Positions 17,093-26,602 of a DNA stretch of 64,000 bases are shown here, piece after piece. The DNA comes from JAGXSE01 sp040757295 (lineage in GTDB: Bacteria; Bacillota; PH28-bin88). The notes under the pieces are model-generated. The model saw only the letters and a list, made by a program, of their open reading frames with translations. It was not told where the DNA came from and searched no databases. The DNA lies in the NCBI GenBank assembly GCA_040757295.1, contig JBFLXH010000003.1, positions 55,658 through 119,657 of the forward strand, given 5' to 3'. Position 1 is the stretch's first letter. Every line of letters starts with the position of its first letter. Both the position numbers and the translations under genes were made by a program.

Positions 17093-17800
17093 ATGGGCAA
17101 GGTATTGGTTGTTGATGATGAAGAACCGATTGTTGAATTAATCAAATTCAACCTGGAAAAAGAGGGACACCAGGTATTAACGGCCTACGATGGCAACAAG
17201 GCTTTGGAACTGGCCGAAACCCAGCAGCCCGATGTGGTAATTCTCGATGTCATGCTGCCTGGCAGGGACGGGTTTGAGGTCTGCCGGTTATTGCGAGCCC
17301 GTGATGAGACTGCTGCCATCCCCATAATCCTGCTTACTGCCAAAGGAGAAGAATTTGATAAAGTCCTGGGCCTGGAACTGGGAGCTGACGATTATGTCAC
17401 AAAACCTTTTAGCCCAAGGGAATTGACAGCACGGGTTAAAGCCCGCCTCCGGCGCCGGAATTCGGAGGCCCGTCCGCTGCCTAAGGAACTGGCCGGGGAA
17501 ATCAGGGCTGGAGCCTTGGTGATGCGCCCTGAGCACTTTCAAGTCCTGCTCCACGGAGAATCAATCGACTTAACCCCCAAAGAATTCGAACTCCTGCGCC
17601 ACTTAATGCAAAGCCCGGGTAAGGTCTTAAAGCGGGATTACCTCCTGGACCAGGTCTGGGGTTATGACTTTGCTGCCGATACCAGGACCGTGGATGTGCA
17701 TATCCGCTATTTGCGGCAAAAAATCGAAACCGACCCGGCCAACCCCAAATTTATTGAGACTGTCAGGGGTGTAGGTTATCGTTTTAGGGACCACGAATAA
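17093..17800 (+). CDS. phoP: Phosphate-regulon response regulator
   Basis: 235 aa from ATG 17093. Receiver: DDEEP, phospho-Asp in VVILDVMLPG, LLTAKG and TKPFSPRE. Winged-helix DNA-binding domain with LTPKEFELLRHLM and TRTVDVHIRYLRQKIE, ending FIETVRGVGYRF, characteristic of PhoB/PhoP. Its kinase is most likely PhoR at 23529 and its targets the Pho boxes here and before pstS. It stands alone between its own Pho box and a terminator at 17895. Confidence 0.92.
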   Translation: MGKVLVVDDEEPIVELIKFNLEKEGHQVLTAYDGNKALELAETQQPDVVILDVMLPGRDGFEVCRLLRARDETAAIPIILLTAKGEEFDKVLGLELGADDYVTKPFSPRELTARVKARLRRRNSEARPLPKELAGEIRAGALVMRPEHFQVLLHGESIDLTPKEFELLRHLMQSPGKVLKRDYLLDQVWGYDFAADTRTVDVHIRYLRQKIETDPANPKFIETVRGVGYRFRDHE

Positions 17801-17803
17801 TTA

Positions 17804-17847
17804 TTAACTTAATAAATTATTAACAGAGTTGCAATTGTTCTTTAACA
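17804..17847 (+). promoter_or_regulatory. Pho-box-like TTAAC repeats
   Basis: TTAACT (17804), TTAACA (17820) and TTAACA (17842). The last two are 22 bp (two turns) apart. They lie before the terminator, so their use is unclear. Confidence 0.4.
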
Positions 17848-17894
17848 TTAAAGTGCTACAATCTAAGCAACCCACCTCATTAGCATATGGAAAG

Positions 17895-17926
17895 GCCCGG
17901 GACTATGCTCCCGGGCTTGTCCTTTT
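17895..17926 (+). terminator. Terminator after phoP
   Basis: Perfect 8-bp stem GCCCGGGA / TCCCGGGC with a 6-nt loop, then TTGTCCTTTT. Confidence 0.82.
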
Positions 17927-17957
17927 ATCGCTCCGGGAAATATTGCCCAACCAATTC

Positions 17958-18011
17958 TTAACCTAAAGTTAACATGAGAATTATTGAGGTTTAACTTGCA
18001 TTCTGTATACT
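17958..18011 (+). promoter_or_regulatory. Pho box array and -10 of the pst operon
   Basis: TTAACC (17958), TTAACA (17969) and TTAACT (17991), with a degenerate unit at 17980, keep a strict 11-bp period. A TATACT -10 follows at 18006-18011. This is the classic layout of a PhoP-activated promoter in Firmicutes. Confidence 0.82.
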
Positions 18012-18076
18012 GACCCTAGAGCTGGTAACAGCAAAAACATAGACTATTGGCCAGCAAAAGGGAGGAGAACATTTAA

Positions 18077-19186
18077 ATGTTCAGTAAAAAGAGAAAGTGG
18101 GTACTAATGTTGGTAGTGGTTCTAATGGTGACTGTGGCCGTGACCGGTTGCGGCGGGCAAAAAGAGGCAGGCAAGGCTCCGGAGCAACAAGAGCAAGCTC
18201 AAAAGCCCCAGGCAGTCACCCTAAATGGAGCAGGCGCTTCTTTCCCCTATCCCCTTTATAGCAAGTGGATAGCCGAGTACCGCAAAACTGCCCCCCATGT
18301 TGCTATTGACTACCAGTCCATTGGCAGCGGCGGCGGGATCAAGGGGATCACCGATCAGACCCTGGATTTTGCGGGTTCTGACGCTGTAATGAAAGACGAA
18401 CAACTGGCCAGCGCGCCAGGCGTGATTTTCCACATCCCTACAGTAATGGGCGCGGTTGTAGTAACTTTTAACCTAGAAGGTATTCAGACCGGCCTCAAGA
18501 TGACCCCAGAGGTTGTGGCAGATATCTTTTTAGGCAACATCAAGAAGTGGAACGATAATAAAATTACTGCCTTAAACCCAGATGTAAGACTTCCTAACCT
18601 GGACATCGTCATTGTTCACCGTTCCGATGGCAGCGGCACCACCAGTATCTTCACTGACTATCTTAGTTCTGTAAGCCCTATCTGGAAGGAAAAGGTGGGT
18701 AAAGGTACTTCTGTCCAGTGGCCTACCGGTATTGGTGCCAAGGGTAACGAAGGCGTAGCTGGTACTGTTAAACAAACACCAGGCGCTGTAGGATACGTTG
18801 AATTGGCTTACGCCCTCCAAAACAAATTGCCTTACGCCTTTATTCAGAACCAAGCCGGCAGGTTTGTGGAACCTACCCTGGATACTGTGACAGCCGCTGC
18901 AGCAGGCGCCGCTGCCAACATGCCAGCAGACATGCGGGTCTCCATCGTTAACGCCCCGGGGGAAAACTCCTATCCTATCGCCGGCTATACCTACTTGTTG
19001 GTCTATAGGGATCAAAAAGATAAAGCCAAAGGGGCTGAACTGGTTAAGTTCCTCTGGTGGGCCATTCATGACGGAGAAAAGATGGCTAAGGATCTGCTCT
19101 ATGCCCCGCTGCCGGAAAATGTGGTAAAACTGGCGGAAGCTAAGATCAAAGAGATCAACTACCAGGGAGAATCCCTGCTGAAATAA
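18077..19186 (+). CDS. pstS: Phosphate ABC transporter substrate-binding lipoprotein
   Basis: 369 aa from ATG 18077 with GGGAGGAG upstream. Lipobox VTGCGG. Phosphate-binding segments of PstS are visible: NGAGASFPYPLYSKW, YQSIGSGGGIKGI, DFAGSDA and HRSDGSGTTSIFTDYLS. It captures phosphate outside the membrane and delivers it to PstCA. First gene of pstSCABB-phoU under the Pho box at 17958. Confidence 0.97.
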   Translation: MFSKKRKWVLMLVVVLMVTVAVTGCGGQKEAGKAPEQQEQAQKPQAVTLNGAGASFPYPLYSKWIAEYRKTAPHVAIDYQSIGSGGGIKGITDQTLDFAGSDAVMKDEQLASAPGVIFHIPTVMGAVVVTFNLEGIQTGLKMTPEVVADIFLGNIKKWNDNKITALNPDVRLPNLDIVIVHRSDGSGTTSIFTDYLSSVSPIWKEKVGKGTSVQWPTGIGAKGNEGVAGTVKQTPGAVGYVELAYALQNKLPYAFIQNQAGRFVEPTLDTVTAAAAGAAANMPADMRVSIVNAPGENSYPIAGYTYLLVYRDQKDKAKGAELVKFLWWAIHDGEKMAKDLLYAPLPENVVKLAEAKIKEINYQGESLLK

Positions 19187-19306
19187 CCAGACCCACAGAA
19201 AAAATATGCAGTTACGGGGTACTCCCAAAGGACAGCTTCGGGGTGCCCTTGTAGCCTTTTAGATAGCGGTCAATATATCTAGAATCGGGTGGGGGAAAGA
19301 TGCAAA

Positions 19307-20251
19307 ATGAAAAGAATAACCCAAAAAAACCGGTTGCGGGGGGATCACCTGTTTCGCGGCCTGACTTTAATGGCAGCCCTGGGTCTGGTAGCGATAGTCC
19401 TTGTGATTGCCTGGGAACTGGTCAGTGGATCCCAGCTTGCTTTTGCCAAATTCGGGTGGAGGTTTTTGACCGCTTCCCGCTGGGATCCTGTTAGTGAAAA
19501 CTTCGGCGCCTTACCTCTGATCTATGGTACCATTGTTTCCTCGTTGCTGTCCTTGATTATTGCGGTGCCTTTAAGCTTGGGCATCGCTATTTACCTGGCG
19601 GAACTTGCTCCCCAGTGGCTGAGGTCGCCGGTATCCTTTTTGGTAGAACTGCTGGCAGCTATTCCCAGTGTTGTATACGGGATATGGGGGATGTTTGTCC
19701 TGGTGCCCTGGATCAGAACGTCGGTAGAACCCTTCCTGGCCAAACACCTGGGCTGGCTTCCCTTGTTCCAGGGAACACCTTATGGTTTTGGCATGCTGGC
19801 AGCGGGCATCATTTTGGCGATTATGATCACGCCCACTATTTCGGCCGTTTCCAGGGAGGTACTGTTGGCGGTACCTAATTCCCAGCGGGAGGCCATGCTG
19901 GCCTTAGGCGCCACCAGGTGGGAGACTATCAAGCGAGCTGTACTGCCCTACGGCAGGTCAGGTATCCTGGGGGCTATCATCCTTGGTTTAGGGCGTGCCC
20001 TGGGGGAGACCATGGCGGTAACCATGGTGATCGGTAACCGGCCCCAGATCTCTCCTTCCTTGTTTGACTTGGCCCAGACTATTTCCAGTATTATCGCCAA
20101 TGAGTTCAATGAATCCTTTGATCAGCTGCATCTTTCAGCTCTGGTGGCTGCTGGCCTGATCCTGTTTGTTGTTACCCTGTTATTGAATATGATAGCTCGG
20201 CTGTTGGTATGGCGGGTAGCCAGAGGGCCGGAAGGAGTGGGCAGGGGATGA
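19307..20251 (+). CDS. pstC: Phosphate ABC transporter permease PstC
   Basis: About 314 aa. ATG 19307 is 7 nt after GGGGGAAAG; GTG 19289 is in frame but less well placed. Six TM helices, with the PstC-type sequence GALPLIYGTIVSSLLSLIIA and the EAA-loop region SREVLLAVPNSQREAMLALG. Forms the membrane channel with PstA, which it overlaps by 4 nt (ATGA). Confidence 0.95.
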   Translation: MKRITQKNRLRGDHLFRGLTLMAALGLVAIVLVIAWELVSGSQLAFAKFGWRFLTASRWDPVSENFGALPLIYGTIVSSLLSLIIAVPLSLGIAIYLAELAPQWLRSPVSFLVELLAAIPSVVYGIWGMFVLVPWIRTSVEPFLAKHLGWLPLFQGTPYGFGMLAAGIILAIMITPTISAVSREVLLAVPNSQREAMLALGATRWETIKRAVLPYGRSGILGAIILGLGRALGETMAVTMVIGNRPQISPSLFDLAQTISSIIANEFNESFDQLHLSALVAAGLILFVVTLLLNMIARLLVWRVARGPEGVGRG

Positions 20252-21159
20252 GCATGCCTAAAACTAAAAATGCGGCGGAACCACTATTGAAGAGGCTAGC
20301 CCTTTCTCCCGGCAATAAAGGGCAGAACCGGCGCCGGAAGGTGATCGACAGGGTGATGGGGGGGCTAGCAGTTGCTGCTACCATGATAGCTCTGGTTCCC
20401 CTGGCCAGCATCCTGATCTATGTAACTGCCAAGGGTATGGCTGCCATCAACTGGGATTTTTTTACTCAGCTGCCTAAGCCGGTTGGGGAAACCGGCGGGG
20501 GGCTGGCCAATGCTGTCATTGGGTCTGTGATCCTGGTAGGCTTGGCATCGGCCCTGGGTATTCCCCTGGGCATCCTAGCCGGTATTTACTTGTCTGAGTT
20601 TGGCCGGGGCCGGCTGGCCTGGTTGGTCAGGTTCCTCTGTGATGTGATGACAGGCATCCCTTCAATTATTGTAGGTATTGCTGTTTACGGGACAATAGTC
20701 CTGGCGATGAAGCGGTATTCGGCTTTTGCCGGCGGGGTAGCCCTGGCGGTAATCATGCTGCCGTTGGTAACCAGGACTACCGAAGAGATGCTTCGGCTGG
20801 TCCCCAACAGCTTGCGGGAGGCTTCCCTGGCTTTGGGGGCTTCCCACTGGCGGACGACCTTGAGTGTGGTTTTAAGGAGCGCTGCTGGCGGGATCATCAC
20901 AGGGTCCATGCTGGCAGTTGCCAGGGTAGCAGGGGAAACAGCTCCCCTGTTGTTCACAGCCTTAAGCAGCCGGTACTGGCATACTGGCCTTGACCAGCGC
21001 ATTGCTTCACTGCCGGTATACATCTTTACCTATGCAGGTACCCCTTACGAAGAACTGCACCGGTTGGCCTGGGGAGCAGCCTTGGTTCTTTTGTCCCTGG
21101 TTTTGGTTGCCAGTATCCTGGCGCGGCTGGCGGGAAGAAAAGCCTATGGGGGTAGATAG
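20248..21159 (+). CDS. pstA: Phosphate ABC transporter permease PstA
   Basis: About 303 aa. ATG 20248 overlaps the pstC stop. PstA features: GGGLANAVIGSVILVGLA, the PSIIVGIAVYG segment after GDVMTG-like residues, and the EAA loop RTTEEMLRLVPNSLREASLA. Six TM helices. Ends 2 nt before the first pstB. Confidence 0.95.
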   Translation: MSMPKTKNAAEPLLKRLALSPGNKGQNRRRKVIDRVMGGLAVAATMIALVPLASILIYVTAKGMAAINWDFFTQLPKPVGETGGGLANAVIGSVILVGLASALGIPLGILAGIYLSEFGRGRLAWLVRFLCDVMTGIPSIIVGIAVYGTIVLAMKRYSAFAGGVALAVIMLPLVTRTTEEMLRLVPNSLREASLALGASHWRTTLSVVLRSAAGGIITGSMLAVARVAGETAPLLFTALSSRYWHTGLDQRIASLPVYIFTYAGTPYEELHRLAWGAALVLLSLVLVASILARLAGRKAYGGR

Positions 21160-21161
21160 CC

Positions 21162-21920
21162 ATGCAGATCAGATTACAAGTAGAGGATTTCAGCGCTTGG
21201 TATGGTCAAACCCAGGCGGTAAAAAACGTCTCCATGCAGGTGGTGCAAAACGAGGTGACGGCCATTATCGGACCCTCCGGGTGCGGCAAATCAACCATGA
21301 TCAGGTGCTTAAACCGCATGCATGAAACCGTTCCGGGTGCCAGGACCACCGGGCGGATCCTTCTCGATGAAACAGATATCTATGCAGACAGGATTGATCC
21401 CGCTGAGGTTAGGCGCAAAATCGGCATGGTGTTTCAAAAACCTAATCCTTTCCCAACCATGTCCATATGGCAAAATGTGGCCGTGGGGGTCCAGATCAAC
21501 GGCCTACGGCAAGGGACCAGTTTGGAGGAAATAGTGGAAAAGAGCCTCCGGATGGCAGCTTTATGGGATGAGGTCAAGGACCGGCTGCATCACTCAGGGG
21601 CCAGCCTTTCCGGCGGCCAGCAACAGCGGTTATGTATTGCCAGGGCTTTAGCAGTGGAACCTGAGGTCTTATTGATGGATGAACCTTGTTCTGCCCTGGA
21701 CCCTCTTTCTACCTTAAAGATCGAAGAGTTAATCTCTGAACTAAAAAACAATTACACCATCGTCATGGTGACCCATAATATGCAGCAGGCGGCCCGGGTG
21801 GCTGGCAATACGGCTTTCTTTCTGCAGGGGGAAATGGTTGAATGTGGCCCTACCGCTGAGATCTTTACAACCCCTAAGGATAAGCGGACCGAAGACTATA
21901 TCACGGGGCGATTCGGATAA
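21162..21920 (+). CDS. pstB: Phosphate ABC transporter ATP-binding protein (copy 1)
   Basis: 252 aa. Walker A GPSGCGKST, Q-loop VFQKPNPFP, signature LSGGQQQRL, Walker B VLLMDEPCSALDP and switch His MVTHNMQQAARV. It has the PstB-specific RMHETVPGARTTG insertion and ends DYITGRFG. ATPase of the Pst importer. Adjacent to a second, diverged pstB (21941), as in B. subtilis pstBA/pstBB. Confidence 0.96.
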   Translation: MQIRLQVEDFSAWYGQTQAVKNVSMQVVQNEVTAIIGPSGCGKSTMIRCLNRMHETVPGARTTGRILLDETDIYADRIDPAEVRRKIGMVFQKPNPFPTMSIWQNVAVGVQINGLRQGTSLEEIVEKSLRMAALWDEVKDRLHHSGASLSGGQQQRLCIARALAVEPEVLLMDEPCSALDPLSTLKIEELISELKNNYTIVMVTHNMQQAARVAGNTAFFLQGEMVECGPTAEIFTTPKDKRTEDYITGRFG

Positions 21921-21940
21921 GGGAAGGCTGGGAGGACAGC

Positions 21941-22702
21941 ATGTTGCAAAACAATAAAATCCTGGTTAATAACCTCTGTCTGTGGTACGGAGATTACCAA
22001 GCGTTAAAAAGTATCTGCCTCAACATCAGGGAGCATTCTGTTACAGCCTTAATCGGCCCTTCTGGCTGCGGCAAGTCTACTTTTATCAGGACCCTGAACA
22101 GGATGAATGACTTAATCGCCGGGGTGCGCCTGACTGGGGAAATCTGCCTTGACGGCCAAGATATTTATGAGCCAGGGGTAAATGTAGTGGCGCTGCGGAA
22201 AAAGGTGGGGATGGTGTTTCAAAAACCTAATCCTTTCCCCATGACTATCTATGATAATGTGGCTTATGGCCCCCGGGTGCACGGCATCAAAAAGAAAAAA
22301 GCGCTGGATGACCTGGTGGAGACCAGTCTTATCAAGGCTGCTTTATGGGATGAGGTTAAGGACCGGCTGCGCCAGCCAGCCCTGGGGTTGTCCGGCGGGC
22401 AGCAGCAGCGCCTTTGTATAGCCCGCCTGTTGGCGGTGGAGCCGGAAGTGCTCTTGATGGATGAGCCAGCTTCTGCCCTGGATCCCATCTCGTCTTTGCG
22501 GATTGAAGAACTTATCCAGAGCCTGAAGGACCGTTATACCATTGTAATTGTCACCCATAACATGCAGCAGGCCGCCCGGGTATCTGACACTACTGCCTTT
22601 TTCTTAAACGGCGAGGTGGTTGAATATGATGATACTGAACTAATTTTTACCAAACCCAAGGACCGGCGTACCGAAGACTATATCACTGGCAGGTTCGGTT
22701 AA
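21941..22702 (+). CDS. pstB: Phosphate ABC transporter ATP-binding protein (copy 2)
   Basis: 253 aa from ATG 21941, 20 nt after copy 1. Walker A GPSGCGKST, signature LSGGQQQRL, Walker B LLMDEPASALDP and H-loop VTHNMQQAARV are all intact, so both ATPases look functional. It differs from copy 1 mainly in residues 85-125 (VAYGPRVHGIKKKKALDDLV). The two could form a heterodimer or act under different conditions. Confidence 0.96.
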   Translation: MLQNNKILVNNLCLWYGDYQALKSICLNIREHSVTALIGPSGCGKSTFIRTLNRMNDLIAGVRLTGEICLDGQDIYEPGVNVVALRKKVGMVFQKPNPFPMTIYDNVAYGPRVHGIKKKKALDDLVETSLIKAALWDEVKDRLRQPALGLSGGQQQRLCIARLLAVEPEVLLMDEPASALDPISSLRIEELIQSLKDRYTIVIVTHNMQQAARVSDTTAFFLNGEVVEYDDTELIFTKPKDRRTEDYITGRFG

Positions 22703-22731
22703 AAAAATCTTGAAGAGGGAGGAGAAATAAC

Positions 22732-23394
22732 ATGATGGTGACCAGGACCAGTTTTGATCAGTCTTTAAAAGCCCTGCAGCAGGATATTTTGCGGATGGGT
22801 AGCCTGGTGGAGGTGGCCATCGCCCAGGCTGTAGAAGCCCTGGCAAAACAGGATGTGGAATTGGCCCAAAAAGTAATAGACGGAGATGTCCTTATCGATG
22901 AATTGGAAGTCCAGATTGAGGCCTTATGTTTAAAACTGATCGCCACTCAACAGCCCATGGCCAAGGACTTGCGCCGGATCAGCGCCGGATTTAAAATCAT
23001 TACTGATCTGGAGCGGATGGCCGACTATGCGGAGGACATTGCCAAGGTGGCAAAAAAGATAGCCCACCAACCATTAATCAAACCCCTAATCGATATCCCC
23101 CGCATGGCCCAGTTGGCTCAGAAAATGGTGAAAGAGGCCTTGGATGCCTATGTGCAGGAAAACGTCGACCTGGCTTACCGGATGGCCAAGGACGATGACC
23201 AGGTAGACAGCCTGCATAACCAGGTATTTCGTGAACTACTGGTTTATATGATGGAAGACCCCAAAACCATCAGCCAAGCCACCTACCTGTTGTTTGTCAG
23301 CCGCTACCTGGAACGGATTGCCGACCATGCGACAAATATCGGGGAAGATGTGATTTATTTGGTCACGGGCGAGCGTAAAGAGTTAAACGACTGA
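22732..23394 (+). CDS. phoU: Phosphate transport regulator PhoU
   Basis: 220 aa from ATG 22732 after GGGAGGAG. Two three-helix repeats with the acidic metal-binding segments of the family (DLRRISAGFKIITDLERMAD; LFVSRYLERIADHATNIGED). It links Pst transport to PhoR and represses the regulon when phosphate is plentiful. Last gene of the pst operon. Confidence 0.95.
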   Translation: MMVTRTSFDQSLKALQQDILRMGSLVEVAIAQAVEALAKQDVELAQKVIDGDVLIDELEVQIEALCLKLIATQQPMAKDLRRISAGFKIITDLERMADYAEDIAKVAKKIAHQPLIKPLIDIPRMAQLAQKMVKEALDAYVQENVDLAYRMAKDDDQVDSLHNQVFRELLVYMMEDPKTISQATYLLFVSRYLERIADHATNIGEDVIYLVTGERKELND

Positions 23395-23469
23395 TATCCT
23401 CTATTTGGGTTAGACAGGGAGGGGTTTAAGAGGTTCCAGGGACTTCTTGTGTCTAAAGGGGCGCTAATC

Positions 23470-23478
23470 TGCTATAAT
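23470..23478 (+). promoter_or_regulatory. Extended -10 promoter for phoR
   Basis: TGCTATAAT at 23470-23478, 51 nt before the phoR ATG, with no good -35. It suggests phoR can be transcribed separately from pst-phoU. Confidence 0.5.
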
Positions 23479-23528
23479 TAATCAGGTGACGCCAATATTA
23501 TTGCATTTTATTTTTTAGGGGCGGTCTT

Positions 23529-25319
23529 ATGTTCTACGGTATCAGGGCTAAAGTGACTCAGACTTACCTGTTGCTGGCTTGCGGCACCTTGCTGGCGCTG
23601 GGAGCCTTTTTGTTGTGGCTTTTAAAAGGGTATTTTTTAGGCAACCTGGAAAACAGTCTTTTGTTCCAGACCAAGATAGCCCTAACCGTATTATCCGGCC
23701 CGGTAATCGAAGGAAAGGGAGCTGGGGAAATCGATGACCTGGCCAACCGTTTAGGTAAGGAGGCTGCTGTCAGGGTTACGGTTATTGGGAAAGATGGTAC
23801 GGTTTTGGGTGACAGTATGGAAAATTACGCCAGGATGGAAAACCATTTATCCAGGCCGGAAGTCCGGGCTGCTTTGACCGGGGAAACGGGAATTTCTACC
23901 CGTTACAGCAGCACCCTGCAAACGGAAATGCTCTATATCGCTCTACCAGTGAGGGGGCCGGACGGTATCGCCGGGGCAGTGCGGCTGGCGGTACCCAATA
24001 CACAAGTTAAACAAGACCTTAGACACTTGTGGCGCTTACTGGGCATGGCTACTTTAATGGCTGGTATTTTTTCCGTCCTGCTTAGTTTTCGCTTGGCAGC
24101 TTCGTTAACAAAACCATTGAAAGAACTAAGCCAGGCCGCCAAGTACATTGCCATTGGAAATCTCCACCACCGGGTTTACCTGCATCGAAATGATGAAATT
24201 GGTTCCCTTGCGCATACTATTAATGAAATGGCCGCTACCATCAGTGACAAGGTCAATGAAATCTCCTCTTCTCGCCAGCGTCTGGCCACTATTTTGCACC
24301 ATCTGGTCAGCGGGGTGGTAGTCTTAGACCCTACGACTAAGGTGCAAATGGCTAACCCGGCAGCAGTCCGTTTTCTGGGAATGGCGGAAGCGGCCATGAT
24401 TGGCAGGCATTTGCTAGAAGTGGTACGTCACCCGGAATTGAATGAGCGGGTACAGGCCATGGCCAAAGGCGGAAAGGACGGTATGCTGGAAATAGGCCTG
24501 ATCCACCCGGAGGAGAGGGTTTTACAGGTTTATCTTGCTGTGATACCAGGCAGGGAAAACAAGATAGCCGGGGTTTTGCTGGTGATGCACGACATTACGG
24601 CTATTCGCCGGCTTGAACAGGTCCGCAAGGACTTTGTTGCCAATGTATCTCATGAGTTAAAAACCCCAATTACGTCCATTAAGGGGTTTGTCGAAACTCT
24701 GCTGGACGGGGCCTTGGAAGATTCAGCCACGGCCCGGCGTTTCCTGGAAATCATCGACCGGGAAGCCATCCGCCTGTCCAACCTAGTTGACGAACTGCTG
24801 GACCTGTCACAGCTGGAAGCCAGGAAGGAGATCACAGAGCGGCAGCCTGTGCATATCCCCGAGCTGGTGGGGGAGGTCTTGGCTGAGTTTGAATCCAGGC
24901 TGGCTGATGGTATACTGGGAGTCCGGGTAGAGTATCCGCAGAAAATTCCACTGGTGTTAGGCAGTAGAGAACGCTTAAAACAAGTGCTGGTAAATCTGGT
25001 GGATAATGCTGTTAAATATACCCCTGCGGGAGGGGAGATCGTTATTGGGGCGCAGGTGGAAAACCAGGGCATCAAGGTCTGGGTTAAGGATTCGGGTGAA
25101 GGGATTCCTGCTGCGGACGTGAGCCGGGTTTTTGAGCGGTTTTACCGGGTGGATAAGGGGCGGTCCCGGCGTTCAGGCGGGACCGGACTTGGATTAGCCA
25201 TTGTCAAACACATCATCGAAAACCACGGCGGCCAGGTAGGCGTCGAGAGCCGCCTAGGTAGCGGCAGCACATTTTACTTTATCCTCCCCCTGGAAAAAAA
25301 CAGTCATGATATGGAATAA
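23529..25319 (+). CDS. phoR: Phosphate-regulon sensor histidine kinase PhoR
   Basis: 596 aa from ATG 23529. TM1 (about 13-35); extracytoplasmic sensor domain to about 160; TM2 (about 165-185); HAMP (to about 240); PAS (about 250-350); HisKA with FVANVSHELKTPITSIKGF; HATPase with NLVDNAVKYTPAGGE, GEGIP and GTGLGLAIVKHIIENHGG. Domain order matches PhoR/WalK-type kinases. Its partner is the regulator at 17093, separated from it by the pst operon. Confidence 0.92.
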   Translation: MFYGIRAKVTQTYLLLACGTLLALGAFLLWLLKGYFLGNLENSLLFQTKIALTVLSGPVIEGKGAGEIDDLANRLGKEAAVRVTVIGKDGTVLGDSMENYARMENHLSRPEVRAALTGETGISTRYSSTLQTEMLYIALPVRGPDGIAGAVRLAVPNTQVKQDLRHLWRLLGMATLMAGIFSVLLSFRLAASLTKPLKELSQAAKYIAIGNLHHRVYLHRNDEIGSLAHTINEMAATISDKVNEISSSRQRLATILHHLVSGVVVLDPTTKVQMANPAAVRFLGMAEAAMIGRHLLEVVRHPELNERVQAMAKGGKDGMLEIGLIHPEERVLQVYLAVIPGRENKIAGVLLVMHDITAIRRLEQVRKDFVANVSHELKTPITSIKGFVETLLDGALEDSATARRFLEIIDREAIRLSNLVDELLDLSQLEARKEITERQPVHIPELVGEVLAEFESRLADGILGVRVEYPQKIPLVLGSRERLKQVLVNLVDNAVKYTPAGGEIVIGAQVENQGIKVWVKDSGEGIPAADVSRVFERFYRVDKGRSRRSGGTGLGLAIVKHIIENHGGQVGVESRLGSGSTFYFILPLEKNSHDME

Positions 25320-25333
25320 TACCCTTGTTGCAA

Positions 25334-25370
25334 AACTGTTGGACCAATCTCGGTCCAACAGTTTTTTTCT
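25334..25370 (+). terminator. Terminator after phoR
   Basis: Perfect 12-bp stem AACTGTTGGACC / GGTCCAACAGTT, then a run of seven T. Confidence 0.92.
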
Positions 25371-25583
25371 TAACAGGGTACAGGCCGATTTAAATTAGCT
25401 TTTTTGACTGGTCTTAGAAGTGCCTTTTTTCAGTAAGTGAGAAAGTAGGATACCCGAGCCGACTGAGAAATTATGTTGATACTTCTTCTTGTTTTTGCTG
25501 CCTGTATACAAAAGGCGCTGTGGCGCAAAATAATGCTTGAGCCTCAGAAAAACCTTTTTTGTGTCAGGGGGGGCAACAAAGAG

Positions 25584-26591
25584 ATGTTGCAAGGGCACCA
25601 GACCTGGGTGTTTGCCAACAAACCGACAATAATTGCTACAGGTACCGTTGTTGGGCCTTTTGAAGCCCAGGGGCCGCTGGCGGAGGACTTTGACCTCCTG
25701 CACGGGGACCTGTGGCTAGGCCAGCCGAGTTTTGAAAAGGCTGAAAAAAAGATGTTGGAAGAAGCTTGTGAGAAGGCCATTGATAAAGCCGGGCTGCAGA
25801 AAAAGGACATCCAGTTTTTTTTGAGCGGTGACTTAATGAACCAGATCATCTCCAGTAGTTTTACTGCCAGGACCCTGGCAGTTCCCTACCTCGGGCTTTT
25901 TGGGGCGTGTTCTTCTTCCATGGAGGGTTTGGCTTTAGGGGCTTTGCTGATCGAGAGCCGAGCCGCCCGTTATGTCCTGTGTGGGACTGCCAGTCATAAC
26001 GCAACGGTGGAAAAGCAGTTCAGGTACCCCACCGAGTATGGCTCTCAAAAACCGCCTTCCGCCCAGTGGACAGTAACCGGGGCTGGCGCTGCCATTCTTT
26101 GTCCCGAAGGAGAAGGGCCAAGGATAACTTGTGCCACCATTGGCCGGGTAGTGGACATGGGGGTTAGTGATCCCTTCAATATGGGCGCTGCCATGGCGCC
26201 GGCGGCGGTGGATACCATTACGGCCCATTTCCGTGACCTCAACATTGCCCCCGATCGCTATGATTTGATCGCTACCGGGGATTTGGGACGGGTGGGCCAT
26301 CATATTGCGGCGGATCTGTTGGCTAAACATGGTATTGAGATACCGGCGGAAATCTTGACCGATTGCGGTCTCCTAATTTACCGGGATGACCAGCCGGTTT
26401 TCTCGGGAGGAAGCGGTTGCGGCTGTTCAGCTGTTGTCACCTACGGGCACCTGGTGAACAGGTTGAGGAAAGGGGAGTTGAAAAAAATCCTGGTTGTGGC
26501 AACCGGCGCATTATTGTCACCTCTTTCCTATCAGCAGAACGAAAGTATTCCCTGTATTGCTCATGCTGTTTCAATCGAGTATATCCATTAG
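25584..26591 (+). CDS. spoVAD: Stage V sporulation protein AD
   Basis: About 335 aa from ATG 25584 (MLQGHQTWVF...), matching the family length; the frame is open further upstream but that part has no homology. Thiolase-like fold. Family landmarks: GDLMNQIISSSFTARTL, LFGACSSSMEGLALG, SHNATVEKQFRYPTEYG, MAPAAVDTI, GGSGCGCSAVVT and VATGALLSPLSYQQNESIPC. In spores SpoVAD binds dipicolinic acid for its uptake and release. Followed directly by spoVAEB, but spoVAC is not present upstream. Confidence 0.95.
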   Translation: MLQGHQTWVFANKPTIIATGTVVGPFEAQGPLAEDFDLLHGDLWLGQPSFEKAEKKMLEEACEKAIDKAGLQKKDIQFFLSGDLMNQIISSSFTARTLAVPYLGLFGACSSSMEGLALGALLIESRAARYVLCGTASHNATVEKQFRYPTEYGSQKPPSAQWTVTGAGAAILCPEGEGPRITCATIGRVVDMGVSDPFNMGAAMAPAAVDTITAHFRDLNIAPDRYDLIATGDLGRVGHHIAADLLAKHGIEIPAEILTDCGLLIYRDDQPVFSGGSGCGCSAVVTYGHLVNRLRKGELKKILVVATGALLSPLSYQQNESIPCIAHAVSIEYIH

Positions 26592-26602
26592 GAGTGATTC
26601 TT

